Positions 1-9,305 of a stretch of 64,000 bases of DNA are shown here, in pieces. Within the stretch, counting starts at the first letter, position 1; each line of letters starts with the position of its first letter. The position numbers and the translations under genes are program-made. Origin of the DNA: Gulosibacter chungangensis (GTDB lineage: Bacteria > Actinomycetota > Actinomycetes > Actinomycetales > Microbacteriaceae). Under the pieces are notes generated by a model, which worked only from the letters and a program-made list of their open reading frames with translations, was not told the DNA's origin and ran no database searches. The DNA is taken from NCBI RefSeq assembly GCF_008831155.1, contig NZ_WBKB01000005.1, positions 186,001 to 250,000 on the forward strand, in the 5' to 3' direction.

Positions 1-605
1 AATACGCGGTGGCGGCCTACTACATCCTGATGCCTTCGGAGGTCTCCAGTAACCTCGCCCGCTATGACTCGGTGCGCTACGGCGTGCGGGTGACCCCGGA
101 ACAGCAGAACGCGAATGTCGAGCGCGTGATGAGCGCGACTCGCGCCGCGGCACTTGGCCCGGAGGTCAAGCGTCGTATCGTGCTGGGCACCTACACGCTG
201 TCCTCGGGCTACTACGACGCTTACTACGGTTCGGCCCAGAAGGTCCGCACGCTCGTGCAGAACGATTTTGCAGATGCGTTCAAGCAGGTCGACGTGCTCT
301 TCACTCCGACCGCGCTCAGCGGTGCGAAGAAGTTCGGTGAACTGACTGAACCGAAGGACATGTACACCTCGGACCTCACGTCGATTCCCGCGAACCTTGC
401 CGGGGTACCGGCAATTTCGCTGCCGGGCGGTCTTGCCGGTGGCCTGCCGGTCGGGATGCAGTTCATGGCACCCGCCCGCGAGGATGCCCGTCTCTACCAG
501 GTGAGTGCCGCGCTCGAGCAAGCACTCGAAGCCGAATGGGGCAAGCCCTTCCACACGCAGGTACCCGAGCTCGCAAGTGCAGTATCGAAGGAGTCGAACC
601 GCTAA
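1..605 (+). CDS. gatA: Glutamyl-tRNA(Gln)/aspartyl-tRNA(Asn) amidotransferase subunit A, C-terminal part
   Basis: This is the C-terminal ~200 residues of the amidase subunit of GatCAB, which releases ammonia from glutamine to amidate Glu-tRNA(Gln) or Asp-tRNA(Asn). The start lies outside the window, and the reading frame runs from base 3. The stretch after [19 protein letters not shown] is typical of GatA, as is the later motif with proline-rich VPAISLPGG and VGMQFMAP. The catalytic Ser-Ser-Lys part is upstream and not visible. The stop codon TAA overlaps the gatB ATG by one base, so the two are translationally coupled in a gatCAB-type operon. Confidence 0.95.
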   Translation, partial: YAVAAYYILMPSEVSSNLARYDSVRYGVRVTPEQQNANVERVMSATRAAALGPEVKRRIVLGTYTLSSGYYDAYYGSAQKVRTLVQNDFADAFKQVDVLFTPTALSGAKKFGELTEPKDMYTSDLTSIPANLAGVPAISLPGGLAGGLPVGMQFMAPAREDARLYQVSAALEQALEAEWGKPFHTQVPELASAVSKESNR

Positions 606-2119
606 TGGCCAAGCCAGAATTGATGGATTACGACAAGGCGCTCGAACTGTTCGAGCCGGTCATTGGTCTCGAGGTGCACGTTGAACTCGCGACCAAGACG
701 AAGATGTTCTCGCCCACGCCGAACCCGGCGTACGAGAACAACGATAAGGACCCGAACACCTGGATTGGTGCGGTGGACCTCGGGCTTCCCGGCACGCTGC
801 CGGTCGTGAACGAGCAGGCCGTGCGCTATTCGATTTCGCTCGGGCTCGCGCTCGGCTGTGAGATCGCCGAAACGACCACCTTCGCGCGGAAGAACTACTT
901 CTATCCGGACAACCCGAAGAACTACCAAATCTCGCAGTACGACGACCCGATCGCCTATGACGGGAAGGTCGAGGTCGAGCTGCAAGACGGCAAGGTCTTC
1001 TTCGTCGACATCGAGCGTGCCCACATGGAAGAGGATGCGGGCAAGCTCACCCACGTGGGTGGTAACGCGAGCCGTATCCACGGCGCGAGCTCCTCACTGG
1101 TGGACTACAACCGCGCCGGGGTGCCGCTGGTGGAGATCGTCACCAAGCCCATCTTCGGTGGCGAGGAACGCACTCCGGAGCTGGCCGCACAGTATGTCTC
1201 GACCATCCGCGACATTGTCCGGGGCCTGGGCATTTCGAAGGCGCAGATGGAGCGCGGCAACCTTCGCTGCGACGCGAACGTCTCGCTGCGCCCGCGCGGC
1301 GAGGAAAAGCTCGGCACACGCACCGAAACGAAGAACGTGAACTCCTTCCGCTCGATTGAGCGTGCCGTGCGGTATGAGATCCAGCGCCAGGCTGCAATTC
1401 TCGCTGCCGGTGGTTCGATCCTGCAGGAGACCCGTCACTGGCACGAGGACACCGGCCGCACCTCCTCCGGGCGCCCGAAATCGGATGCGGATGACTACCG
1501 CTACTTCCCGGAGCCGGACCTGATGCCGATCGAACCGACGGCCGAGCTGGTCCAGCAGCTGCGGGATGCGCTGCCCGAGCAACCGGTGCTGCGTCGCCGC
1601 CGGTTCAAGAAGGACTGGGGCTTCGGTGACCAGGAGTTCCAGGACATCGTCAACGGTGGCCTGCTCGACGCGGTAGCCGAGACCGTAGCCGCCGGTGCGA
1701 CCCCAACCGGGGCCCGCAAGTGGTGGCTCGGTGAGGTGAGCCGGATCGCGAATGAGCGAGGCGTGCATCCGTCCGAACTCGCAGCCCCGGCACAGATCGC
1801 GGAGATTGAGGCGCTGATCGCCGAGGGCACCGTGAACGACAAGCTCGCCCGCCAGGTGCTCGAGGGCGTACTCGCCGGCGAAGGCTCGCCGCGTGAGGTC
1901 GTTGAGGCCCGCGGCCTCGCGGTGGTCTCCGACGACGGCGCCCTCATTAGCGCCATCGACGAAGCCCTGGCCGCGCAGCCGGATGTGCTCGCAAAGATCC
2001 AGGACGGTAAGGTCCAGGCCGCGGGTGCCATCATCGGTGCCGTCATGAAGGCAATGGGCGGTCAGGCCGACGCCAAGCGCGTGCGGGAACTGATCCTGGA
2101 GCGTGCGGCGGGCAACTAG
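605..2119 (+). CDS. gatB: Aspartyl/glutamyl-tRNA amidotransferase subunit B
   Basis: This 504-residue GatB subunit binds the misacylated tRNA and phosphorylates the carboxylate before amidation. The N-terminus shows the family opening VIGLEVHVEL, followed by the GatB cradle (roughly residues 15-300) with DYNRAGVPLVEIV and TETKNVNSFRSIERA. The C-terminal YqeY-like tail domain (about 350-504) ends in GAIIGAVMKAMGGQAD. The start ATG at 605 is chosen because GAAGGAG lies 11 bases upstream and the family N-terminus begins just after it; an in-frame ATG at 536 inside gatA is not needed. The TAG stop lies in a CTAG shared with the convergent downstream gene. Confidence 0.97.
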   Translation: MAKPELMDYDKALELFEPVIGLEVHVELATKTKMFSPTPNPAYENNDKDPNTWIGAVDLGLPGTLPVVNEQAVRYSISLGLALGCEIAETTTFARKNYFYPDNPKNYQISQYDDPIAYDGKVEVELQDGKVFFVDIERAHMEEDAGKLTHVGGNASRIHGASSSLVDYNRAGVPLVEIVTKPIFGGEERTPELAAQYVSTIRDIVRGLGISKAQMERGNLRCDANVSLRPRGEEKLGTRTETKNVNSFRSIERAVRYEIQRQAAILAAGGSILQETRHWHEDTGRTSSGRPKSDADDYRYFPEPDLMPIEPTAELVQQLRDALPEQPVLRRRRFKKDWGFGDQEFQDIVNGGLLDAVAETVAAGATPTGARKWWLGEVSRIANERGVHPSELAAPAQIAEIEALIAEGTVNDKLARQVLEGVLAGEGSPREVVEARGLAVVSDDGALISAIDEALAAQPDVLAKIQDGKVQAAGAIIGAVMKAMGGQADAKRVRELILERAAGN

Positions 2120-2883
2120 CCCTGCAAGTAGCGCAGCTGCGCGGCGATTGACTGTCGCGCGGCTGCTTTCACCCGTTCGGGAGCGTCGGCGTAGACGATC
2201 GCAAGAATTTCGTCCACGTCGGCGCTCTCCCCATTTTCCGCGAGCACGGTTGAGATCTGTGCGAGTCGCTGCTGGCGGTGCACACGAATCTTTTGCGCTT
2301 CCTGGGCGGCGCTATCGATGGCCGGGCCGTGTGCGGGAAAGATTTTCGCGTCCCCGAGTGCCTCGATTTTGTCGAGCGAGTCGAGGAAATCGGCGATGGA
2401 ACCATCGGGGTGGTCGATCATTGTGGTCGAGCCGCCAAGGATCGTATCGCCCGTGAGAATCGCGCCGTGTTCACCGAATTCCGGGAGCACAATACTGACC
2501 GAATCCGAGGTGTGACCGGGGGTCGCGAGGATGTGCAGGGTGGTACCGGCGGCTTCGATCTGCTCGCCGTCTCGCAAGGGCTCAGCATTACGGGTAAAGT
2601 CGTCACGCAGCGCGCGTGCAGGAGCACCGGTCATCGCAAGAAATCGATCTATCGATTCGGTGTGATCGCTGTGCCAGTGAGTGAAGAGCACCAGCTCGAC
2701 CTCACCCGCCGCTGCCAGGATTGCCTCGAGATGCTCGGGGATATCAGGACCGGGGTCAACCACCACGGAACCACCGTGCCCGGTCCCAATCACGTATGAA
2801 TTTGTTCCTTGGAGCGTCATGTGGTTTGGATTTGGCGCCAGGATGCATTGAACTAGATTTTTGGGGCCATCGAATGTGGTCAT
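2116..2883 (-). CDS. MBL-fold metallo-hydrolase (glyoxalase II-like)
   Basis: This 255-residue protein has the metallo-beta-lactamase fold. The metal-binding signature THWHSDH is at residues 68-74 (His69, His71, Asp73, His74). A second metal ligand lies in TPGHTSDS around residue 125, and TGDTILGG is near 145. The C-terminal helical region resembles the LACTB2/RNase Z-like subgroup that acts on hydroxyacyl-thioesters or RNA. The start MTTFDGPKNL fits the family length. It is convergent with gatB and the two stop codons share CTAG. Its substrate cannot be read from the sequence. Confidence 0.85.
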   Translation of the reverse strand: MTTFDGPKNLVQCILAPNPNHMTLQGTNSYVIGTGHGGSVVVDPGPDIPEHLEAILAAAGEVELVLFTHWHSDHTESIDRFLAMTGAPARALRDDFTRNAEPLRDGEQIEAAGTTLHILATPGHTSDSVSIVLPEFGEHGAILTGDTILGGSTTMIDHPDGSIADFLDSLDKIEALGDAKIFPAHGPAIDSAAQEAQKIRVHRQQRLAQISTVLAENGESADVDEILAIVYADAPERVKAAARQSIAAQLRYLQG

Positions 2884-2977
2884 GAATACAGGCTACTCGT
2901 GCGTGCGACGCAGAAAAGGTAGTCTGCGATGCACGCACTTGATGCTCAAGCACGACATTTGAGGAGGCATGTTCGAC

Positions 2978-3682
2978 ATGCAGTCAGCGGATCGGACGGG
3001 AACTCGACTTGCGGCGACGGCAATCTTGTTGCGTGATGGCGAGGCGGGCCTCGAGACGCTCATGATGAAGCGCCCCGCCAACGGTTCCTTTGCGGATGCG
3101 TGGGTCTGGCCCGGTGGGGCTGTCGAACAGCAGGACCAGGAAATCGGGATCGCCCCGAACGAGGCTGAGGGCGCGGCGGCGCTGGCGGCCGCGGTGCGGG
3201 AGACCTGGGAAGAAACCGGATTGCGTCCCGATCCGGAGTCATTCGTCGCGCACGCGATCTGGAGCCCGCCGCAGGGAGTAACTCCGCGATATCGCACTTG
3301 GTTTTTTATGGGCCCGAACCCCGGTGGCCAGACCGTGCCCCACGAAGTTGAAGTCGTGAAACTCGAGTGGGTGAACCCGGCGGCGATGCTTGAAGCGCAC
3401 GCTCGTGAAGACATCGTCCTCACGCCGCCAACTTGGGTCACCCTCTTTCAGATCAGTGCTTCCGCGACCGCCGAGGAAGCCCTCGAACGCTGTGCGGCGG
3501 AACCCTTCGAGCACTTTGAAACCCGCGTGCGCGATGGCGGCAAGCTCTTTTGCTGGTTTGGTGACGCAGCCTTCGAAGACGTCGGGGGTACCGGCACCGG
3601 CCGGCACCGCCTCGAGGCCGCAACCCGTCCGTGGCGCTATATCAGCGAGCCCGGTCCGCGGGGCTCAACTCGGGCCTCCTAG
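2978..3682 (+). CDS. NUDIX hydrolase
   Basis: This is a NUDIX hydrolase of about 234 residues. The Nudix-box core RETWEETGL is present in the first third of the protein, preceded by a glycine-containing segment. The family cleaves nucleoside diphosphates linked to another moiety, such as CoA or ADP-ribose; the substrate here is not determined. Two in-frame ATGs exist, at 2969 and 2978. The strong Shine-Dalgarno GAGGAGG at 2961-2967 is only one base from the first but ten bases from the second, so 2978 is preferred. The gene converges on tesB and the two stop codons overlap in CTAG. Confidence 0.85.
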   Translation: MQSADRTGTRLAATAILLRDGEAGLETLMMKRPANGSFADAWVWPGGAVEQQDQEIGIAPNEAEGAAALAAAVRETWEETGLRPDPESFVAHAIWSPPQGVTPRYRTWFFMGPNPGGQTVPHEVEVVKLEWVNPAAMLEAHAREDIVLTPPTWVTLFQISASATAEEALERCAAEPFEHFETRVRDGGKLFCWFGDAAFEDVGGTGTGRHRLEAATRPWRYISEPGPRGSTRAS

Positions 3683-4602
3683 CCCTCTTTGAGCCGGAAC
3701 ATGGCTTCTTGGGAGACCGACGCGATCAGTCGCCCCTGGCGGTCAAAGAAGCGCCCGTTGGCGAGTCCCCGACCGTTTTGTGCCGAGGGTGATTCCAACT
3801 CGAACAGCAGCCACTCATCGGCCCGCGCGAAGCGGTGCCAGCGCAGCCCGTGGTCGAGACTCGCCACGCGGATGCGGCGATCAATCCAGGTGAGCCCGTG
3901 GCGGCGCAGCATCGGGTCGAGCATCAAGTAGTCGCTGACATAACAAAGCGCTGCCCGGTGCACCGCCGGGTCATCGGGAAGCGCGCCCTGTGCTTTCACC
4001 CACACCGTCTCGGTGGCTTTGCGGCGTTCGGCTGGCTGCAGATAGAGCGGCCCATCCACGTGGCGCATCGCAAACGGGCGGCGGTGGACCCAATAATTCG
4101 CCAGCGACTCACCCGCGACCGCCACCTGGCTTGCCTCACTCTCGAGCGTTTCCGGGTCGGGAATGCCGTGCGGCATTTCGACAGCGTGGCTGAGCCCCTC
4201 TTCCTCCACCTGGAAGCTCGCGATCATTGACCAGATCTGCTTGCCGTGCTGGTACGCCCGCACCGAGCGGGTGCTGAAAGAACCCCCGTCGTGGATGCGG
4301 TCGACCGCGAAGGTGATCGGATACCGCACATCGCCCGGCCGCAAAAAATACCCGTGCATTGAGTGCATGGGGCGGGATTCATCCACGGTCATGCTCGCAG
4401 CAATGATCGACTGTGCCGAAACTTGACCGCCAAAGATCCGTCCGTGCGGCATCCACTGGCTCTTGCCCGTAAAAATGTCATTACTCGTGCGAGCACCGGT
4501 GTCGACGAGGTTCAGCGTCTCGAGGAAGGACTCCAGCGGCGGCAGCTTGTCGATGTCACCCAGCTCAGGCACATTCGAATGGTCGAGGGGGTTATTAGCC
4601 AT
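3679..4602 (-). CDS. tesB: Acyl-CoA thioesterase II
   Basis: This 307-residue TesB-type thioesterase hydrolyses acyl-CoA to free fatty acid and CoA. It carries two hotdog domains. The first half includes RIFGGQVSAQ and HSMHGYFLRPGD, and the second includes SDYLMLDP and SLDHGLRWHR, both landmarks of the TesB family. Its ATG lies inside the last codons of fadD (8-base overlap), so it is the second gene of a fadD-tesB operon. That operon couples activation and release of fatty acyl-CoA. Confidence 0.92.
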   Translation of the reverse strand: MANNPLDHSNVPELGDIDKLPPLESFLETLNLVDTGARTSNDIFTGKSQWMPHGRIFGGQVSAQSIIAASMTVDESRPMHSMHGYFLRPGDVRYPITFAVDRIHDGGSFSTRSVRAYQHGKQIWSMIASFQVEEEGLSHAVEMPHGIPDPETLESEASQVAVAGESLANYWVHRRPFAMRHVDGPLYLQPAERRKATETVWVKAQGALPDDPAVHRAALCYVSDYLMLDPMLRRHGLTWIDRRIRVASLDHGLRWHRFARADEWLLFELESPSAQNGRGLANGRFFDRQGRLIASVSQEAMFRLKEG

Positions 4603-6295
4603 TGATGATCTTCTCTTTCACCTGTCGACGCAGCACCTTACCCAGCAGCGACTTGGGGAGCTCATCCCAGACGATGTAGTTGCGGGGAACTTTGTGTTCG
4701 GCGAGGTGCTCGCGTGCGTAGGCGCGAACTTCCGCCTCATCAAATTCTTCACCGTCCGCGACGATGACCACCGCGGTGATGATCTCCGCCCCCGAGCTTC
4801 CGCGTGCGATCCCGACCACGGCGCTTTCGGCGATGCTGGTGAAGGAGTTCAGCACCTGTTCGACTTCCGTCGGCGCGACGTTATAGCCGCCGGTGATGAT
4901 GAGCTCTTTCTTACGGTCAACGATCGTGACAAAACCATCCACATCCTGCGTGACGAGGTCGCCGGTGCGAAGCCAACCTTCGGCCAGCAGCACCTTCTCG
5001 GTCTCCTCCGGGTTATTCCAATAGCCCTGGAATACCTGTGGTCCCTTCACGAGCAGTTCGCCGGTCTCGCCGAGCTCCACCTCGCGCTCGATGTTTTCTG
5101 GGTCCACCACTTTTATGTGGGTGGATGGGCAGGGCAGGCCAATGGTGCCGATCTTGCGCTTGTCCGAGAACGGGTTGGCGAAGAGGAAGGGTGCTGCCTC
5201 GGTCAGCCCGTAGCCCTCATTGAGTTTGCCCTTGGCGACCGCCTCCCAGCGATCGACCACCGCATCCGACAGCGTCATGGCGCCGGACATGGCATAGGTC
5301 GCCTGGCTGAGGTCGAGGTCGGGGTTCTGCCGCGCGACTCGCGCGAGGCGGTCGTACATTGGCGGCACGCCGGGGATAAACGTCGCGGGGTGTTTCTTGG
5401 ATGCATCGACGATGAGATCCGGGTCGAAGGTCGGAAAGAGCGTGACCCGGGATGCGGAAACCACCCCGTAGGTCAGGCCCAGCAGCAGCCCAAAGGAGTG
5501 GAAGAGCGGCAGGAAGGAGTAGATGGTCTCTTTGCCGGGTCGGAAATCGGGCATCCAGGCCGCGCCCTGACGGCCGTTGGAGAGCAAATTGGCGTGCGTC
5601 AAAATGACACCCTTTGGGGTGCCGGTGGTGCCGGAGGTGTATGCGAGGCACGCGACGTCGCTTGCCGCAGGGCCGGGGAGGGACTCGGGCACGGGCTGCT
5701 GGCGCAGGAGCTTCTCAAAGGGCACCGTGCCGGGCGCCTTGCCGGTGAGCTTTTCGCGGGACTCCTGCGCCTTCTTCACCGGCAGTGAGAGCATCAGCCG
5801 GAGCTTCAGCGGCATCATTTTGGTCATGTTGACTGCGATCACGTGCTGTAGGTCGACCTCGCCCGCGAGTGACTGCACGGTGGGGGCGACCTTGTCCCAG
5901 GCAATGGTGATGGTCGCGCCGTGGTCCTTGTACTGGGTGAGTAGCTCGCTGCGGGTGTAGAGCGGATTGTGCTCGACCACGATCGCGCCGAGGCGGACGA
6001 TTGCGAAGTAGCTGATCACGTGTTGTGGGCAGTTCGGCATGACCAGCGCGATGCGGTCGCCGCGCTTCACGCCAATCCGGCGCAGACCGTTGGCAAAGCG
6101 CAGCACGTGTTCGTGGAGTTGCGCGAAGGTGAGCTCGGCAGCGAAGAACTCGAGGGCGGGGGAATCGGGGAAGGTGTTGGCACGCTGCGCGAGCACGTCG
6201 TAGAGCGATTCGGTCACGGGTTCGATGTCGGTGGGAACACCCTCGGCGTAGTGCTTCGTCCACGAGCGGGTGGCGTTCATCTGCTTCGCATCCAT
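4595..6295 (-). CDS. fadD: Long-chain fatty acid--CoA ligase
   Basis: This 566-residue adenylate-forming enzyme activates fatty acids to acyl-CoA through an acyl-AMP intermediate. The phosphate-binding motif YTSGTTGTPKG is at about residues 219-229. The adenylation motif GYGLTEAAP and the hinge and C-terminal lysine region (VDRKKELIITGGYNVAP, then LPKSLLGKVLRR near the end) are all present, so it looks intact. ATG 6295 is used, with a second in-frame ATG five codons on. It starts 56 bases from dinB on the opposite strand, so the two genes share a short promoter region. Confidence 0.93.
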   Translation of the reverse strand: MDAKQMNATRSWTKHYAEGVPTDIEPVTESLYDVLAQRANTFPDSPALEFFAAELTFAQLHEHVLRFANGLRRIGVKRGDRIALVMPNCPQHVISYFAIVRLGAIVVEHNPLYTRSELLTQYKDHGATITIAWDKVAPTVQSLAGEVDLQHVIAVNMTKMMPLKLRLMLSLPVKKAQESREKLTGKAPGTVPFEKLLRQQPVPESLPGPAASDVACLAYTSGTTGTPKGVILTHANLLSNGRQGAAWMPDFRPGKETIYSFLPLFHSFGLLLGLTYGVVSASRVTLFPTFDPDLIVDASKKHPATFIPGVPPMYDRLARVARQNPDLDLSQATYAMSGAMTLSDAVVDRWEAVAKGKLNEGYGLTEAAPFLFANPFSDKRKIGTIGLPCPSTHIKVVDPENIEREVELGETGELLVKGPQVFQGYWNNPEETEKVLLAEGWLRTGDLVTQDVDGFVTIVDRKKELIITGGYNVAPTEVEQVLNSFTSIAESAVVGIARGSSGAEIITAVVIVADGEEFDEAEVRAYAREHLAEHKVPRNYIVWDELPKSLLGKVLRRQVKEKIING

Positions 6296-6351
6296 GCTCA
6301 GAGTCTATGCGGATGCAAATCAATGTCGCTGGCACAGGCGAGAATAGAAAC

Positions 6352-7635
6352 ATGTCGAAGAAGGATTTTGGGGCGCGAGCCGTGGGTGTGGCTGCCGACG
6401 ATGCCAGCGCAACGATCCTGCATGTCGATATGGACGCCTTTTTCGCCGAGGTGGAATTGCTCGATCGCCCCGATCTGCGGGGTAAGCCCGTGGTTGTGGG
6501 TGGCGCGAGCGGGCGGGGTGTGGTGTCCTCCGCGAGCTATGAGGCGCGCGCGTTCGGGGTGCGTTCGGCCATGCCGATTGGGCGTGCCCTGCAGCTGTGC
6601 CCACACCTAGAGATGCTCCCCGGGCATATGGAAAAGTACCGTGCCGCGAGCAGCGTGGTGATGGACATTTTCCGTGAGATCACCCCGCTGGTTGAGCCGC
6701 TGTCGATCGACGAGGCTTTTTTGGATGTCTCGGGCGCAACGAAGCTCTTCGGCTCGCCTACCGTAATCGCCAAACTGATTCGTGCGCGCGTGCTTGAACG
6801 CACAGGGCTACCGTGTTCGGTGGGCGTTGCGGCCACGAAGTTCGTCGCGAAGCTTGCCAGTGGGAAGTCCAAACCGAATGGTTTGCTGGTGATCCCCGCC
6901 CAAGACACCTTGGCGTTCCTGCACCAGTTGCCGGTGGGTGCGATGTGGGGTGTCGGGGACGCGACCGAAAAGCGCCTCGCGAGCCGCGGCATCCACACCG
7001 TGTTTGAGCTCGCGCACACTCCAGTGCCGGTGCTCGAGCGGATCGTTGGCAAGGCGAACGCGGGCCGACTTTCGGCGCTGGCCTGGGGACGCGATACGCG
7101 CGCCGTACAGACCGAGCGCGCCGAGAAATCGATCTCGCACGAACAGACGTTTTTCGACGAGGTCACCTCGCACGCGGACCTCGAGCGTGAAGTCCGGGCC
7201 CAGGCGGATGCCGTGGGCACGCGACTGCGAAAAGCGGGCCTCGTCGCGAGTACCGTGGCCTTGAAGCTGCGTTGGTCGAGTTTCGAGACCATTACCCGGC
7301 AAACGCGACTGGCCAGGCCCACCGACACGGGCCTGACGATTTTCAAAGCGGCCAGCGGCCTGCTCGATGAAGCCCACCGGGAGGGCCAGGCCGTGCGACT
7401 CATCGGCGTGCGTGCCGACCAGCTCAGTGAGGGTGGCGAGGGCATGATGCTGACGCTTTGGGATGAGCATCACGCTGATGAGTGGGACTCTGCCGAACGC
7501 GCCATTGACCAGGCAACCACGAAGTTCGGTCGCGATGCGTTACGCCCAGCATCCCTGTTGGGCCGCCGCGAGCGACGCGATCGCGCCACCGGCCTCAGCG
7601 AGCGCCCGAACCGGCCATCTCAGGGCCTGGACTAG
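6352..7635 (+). CDS. dinB: DNA polymerase IV (Y-family translesion polymerase)
   Basis: This 427-residue Y-family polymerase performs error-prone bypass synthesis. The catalytic carboxylates are visible as HVDMDAFF (Asp26, Asp28) and SIDEAFLDVSG (Asp120, Glu121). YEARAFGVRSAMP and the helix-hairpin-helix thumb region follow. ATG 6352 is chosen because the conserved part begins shortly after it; the upstream in-frame ATG at 6307 would add unrelated residues and lies in the fadD promoter gap. The C-terminal beta-clamp-binding motif is not obvious. The TAG stop lies in the first copy of a CTAG-rich intergenic repeat. Confidence 0.92.
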   Translation: MSKKDFGARAVGVAADDASATILHVDMDAFFAEVELLDRPDLRGKPVVVGGASGRGVVSSASYEARAFGVRSAMPIGRALQLCPHLEMLPGHMEKYRAASSVVMDIFREITPLVEPLSIDEAFLDVSGATKLFGSPTVIAKLIRARVLERTGLPCSVGVAATKFVAKLASGKSKPNGLLVIPAQDTLAFLHQLPVGAMWGVGDATEKRLASRGIHTVFELAHTPVPVLERIVGKANAGRLSALAWGRDTRAVQTERAEKSISHEQTFFDEVTSHADLEREVRAQADAVGTRLRKAGLVASTVALKLRWSSFETITRQTRLARPTDTGLTIFKAASGLLDEAHREGQAVRLIGVRADQLSEGGEGMMLTLWDEHHADEWDSAERAIDQATTKFGRDALRPASLLGRRERRDRATGLSERPNRPSQGLD

Positions 7636-7757
7636 GCTGGCCCGGACTAGTCGCAAGGCCGGGACCAGACTAGTCAGGGCCCGGGCTATGCGGGACGCGG
7701 ATCCAGGAATTCGCTGGTGCCGGTGGCGCCGGCTCGGACTAGAACGTCGGGGCTAGA
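7630..7757. repeat. Degenerate GACTAG-rich repeat between dinB and metQ
   Basis: The gap between the convergent dinB and metQ genes has GACTAG at 7630, 7645, 7668 and 7737, and GCTAGAAC near 7752, with interspersed CCCGG/GGCCGGG blocks. Spacing is irregular (15-23 bases). The first copy supplies the dinB stop codon and the last lies at the metQ stop codon. No convincing rho-independent terminator with a U-tract is seen. Confidence 0.45.
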
Positions 7758-8580
7758 ACGCTGCGGGTACGCCGAGCTCTTCGAGCTTGGCGCGCACCTC
7801 GTCGCTGTGGAAGGCGTCCACGAGTGCCGCGGTTGCTTCAGAATCAGCATCCTCGGCGCGCGTGACGAGGCTCACCGCGAAGCGCGGGTCCTGTTCGAGG
7901 ATGAGCGCGTCATCTTCCGGGGTCAGCTCAAGCTGGCGAGCGAAGGTCGGGTGGAGGAACACCGCATCTGCCTCGGGGTATGCCGCCACGAGCGACATGA
8001 TGTCAATCTCGGTGAAGGTGAGGTTCAGCGGGTTATCGGTGATGTCGGCCACGGTGACCGTCAGCTCGTCGGCTTCGGGATCGAGGGTGATGAGTCCCGC
8101 ATCCTGCACCATCAGCAGCGCGCGAGCCTGATTGGAGGTGTCTTGCGGGATGACGATCTGGCCGCCCTCGGGCACCTGGTCAAAGCTGTCGTGCTTGGAG
8201 GAATACATGCCGACCTGCGTGAGGTAGACCGGTTCGACCGCGACGAGCGTCGCGCCGTTCGCCTCGTTGTATTCCTCCATGAACGGCGGGTGCTGCACAA
8301 AGTTCGCGTCGAGCTCACCGTTCTGCAGCATCGAGTTTGGCTGTACGTAGTCGGCAACTTCGATCATCTCGATCTCATAGGGGCCGTCAATTGCCTCGGC
8401 CGCGGCTTCAACCACATCGGTCATCGGGGTCGTGGTGGCCGCCACCTTGAGGGTGATGGTCTCCGCCGCCGCGTCATCGTCGCTGTTGCTGGTGCAGCCC
8501 GTGAGTGCGAGCGCGAGGACCGCGGCGGTGGCGGTCACAAGCTTCAGCGGATTGCGCTTCGAGGAGGTGAGGAAGGTCAT
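7753..8580 (-). CDS. metQ: Methionine ABC transporter substrate-binding lipoprotein
   Basis: This 275-residue lipoprotein of the NlpA/MetQ family captures D/L-methionine for the MetNI importer. The N-terminus has lysine and arginine residues, a hydrophobic stretch and the lipobox ALTGC, so it is predicted to be membrane-anchored. Family landmarks include MLQNGELDANFVQHPPFM and IPQDTSNQARAL. It is the last gene of the metN-metI-metQ operon, 44 bases after metI. Confidence 0.93.
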   Translation of the reverse strand: MTFLTSSKRNPLKLVTATAAVLALALTGCTSNSDDDAAAETITLKVAATTTPMTDVVEAAAEAIDGPYEIEMIEVADYVQPNSMLQNGELDANFVQHPPFMEEYNEANGATLVAVEPVYLTQVGMYSSKHDSFDQVPEGGQIVIPQDTSNQARALLMVQDAGLITLDPEADELTVTVADITDNPLNLTFTEIDIMSLVAAYPEADAVFLHPTFARQLELTPEDDALILEQDPRFAVSLVTRAEDADSEATAALVDAFHSDEVRAKLEELGVPAAF

Positions 8581-8624
8581 GCGAGGGTTCCTAATCTGGT
8601 TACTAACTGGTGTTGATGACGGCG

Positions 8625-9305
8625 CTAACGCCGGTCGAGGGCGCGTGAGACACGGTTACCGAGGCTCTGCAGTAGCAGCACTGCGATGATGATCAGCGCG
8701 ATCACCGTGTACATGAGGATGAAGTCGTACTTGTGGTAGCCGTAGCGCATCGCGAAGTCGCCGACGCCACCGCCTCCGACCACGCCCAATACGGCGGAGT
8801 AGGAGACGAAACTGATGGTCGCCGAGGTCAGGGCGTATACGAGCCCGGAGCGCGCATCCACGAGCAGGAAGCGGGTCACCGTCTGCGGCACGGAAGCCCC
8901 CATCGATGCCGCGGCCTGCAGGAGTCCGCTTGGCAGTTCGAGCAGGATCTGTTCGACGAATCGCGCGTAGATGGCGACCGCGACGAAGGCGAGCGGGAAG
9001 GTAGCCGCAACGGTGCCGAAGCTCGTCCCGAATACGGCTCGGGTGATCGGAATCATGAAGACCACGAACAGCAGGAAGGGGAATGACCGCACCACCGTGA
9101 CGTAGAAATTGCCAAGGTTCCAGAGCGTCCGGTTCGGCGTCAGTCCGCCCGCACGGGTGAGGTAGATGAGCACACCCAGAGGGAGTCCGAAGAGGACCGC
9201 GACGAGGATTGACACCCCAACCATGTAGCCGGTCTCGGCCATCGCGACACCGATCTCGCTGCCATATTCGCCGAAGATGCGCTGTATCTCATCGAGAATA
9301 TTCAT
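8625..9305 (-). CDS. metI: Methionine ABC transporter permease
   Basis: This 226-residue inner-membrane permease has about five hydrophobic segments. It carries the BPD permease EAA-like loop around AAASMGASVPQTVTRFLL. The segments NFYVTVVRSFPFLLFVV and the glycine-rich LGVVGGGGVGDFAMRYGY match MetI. Its ATG overlaps the metN stop by four bases (ATGA), which indicates translational coupling. Confidence 0.94.
   Translation of the reverse strand: MNILDEIQRIFGEYGSEIGVAMAETGYMVGVSILVAVLFGLPLGVLIYLTRAGGLTPNRTLWNLGNFYVTVVRSFPFLLFVVFMIPITRAVFGTSFGTVAATFPLAFVAVAIYARFVEQILLELPSGLLQAAASMGASVPQTVTRFLLVDARSGLVYALTSATISFVSYSAVLGVVGGGGVGDFAMRYGYHKYDFILMYTVIALIIIAVLLLQSLGNRVSRALDRR

Noticed and set aside
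4463-5788. 441-residue plus-strand open frame antisense to fadD
   Set aside because: fadD is complete and strongly conserved on the other strand; the shadow frame has no domain.
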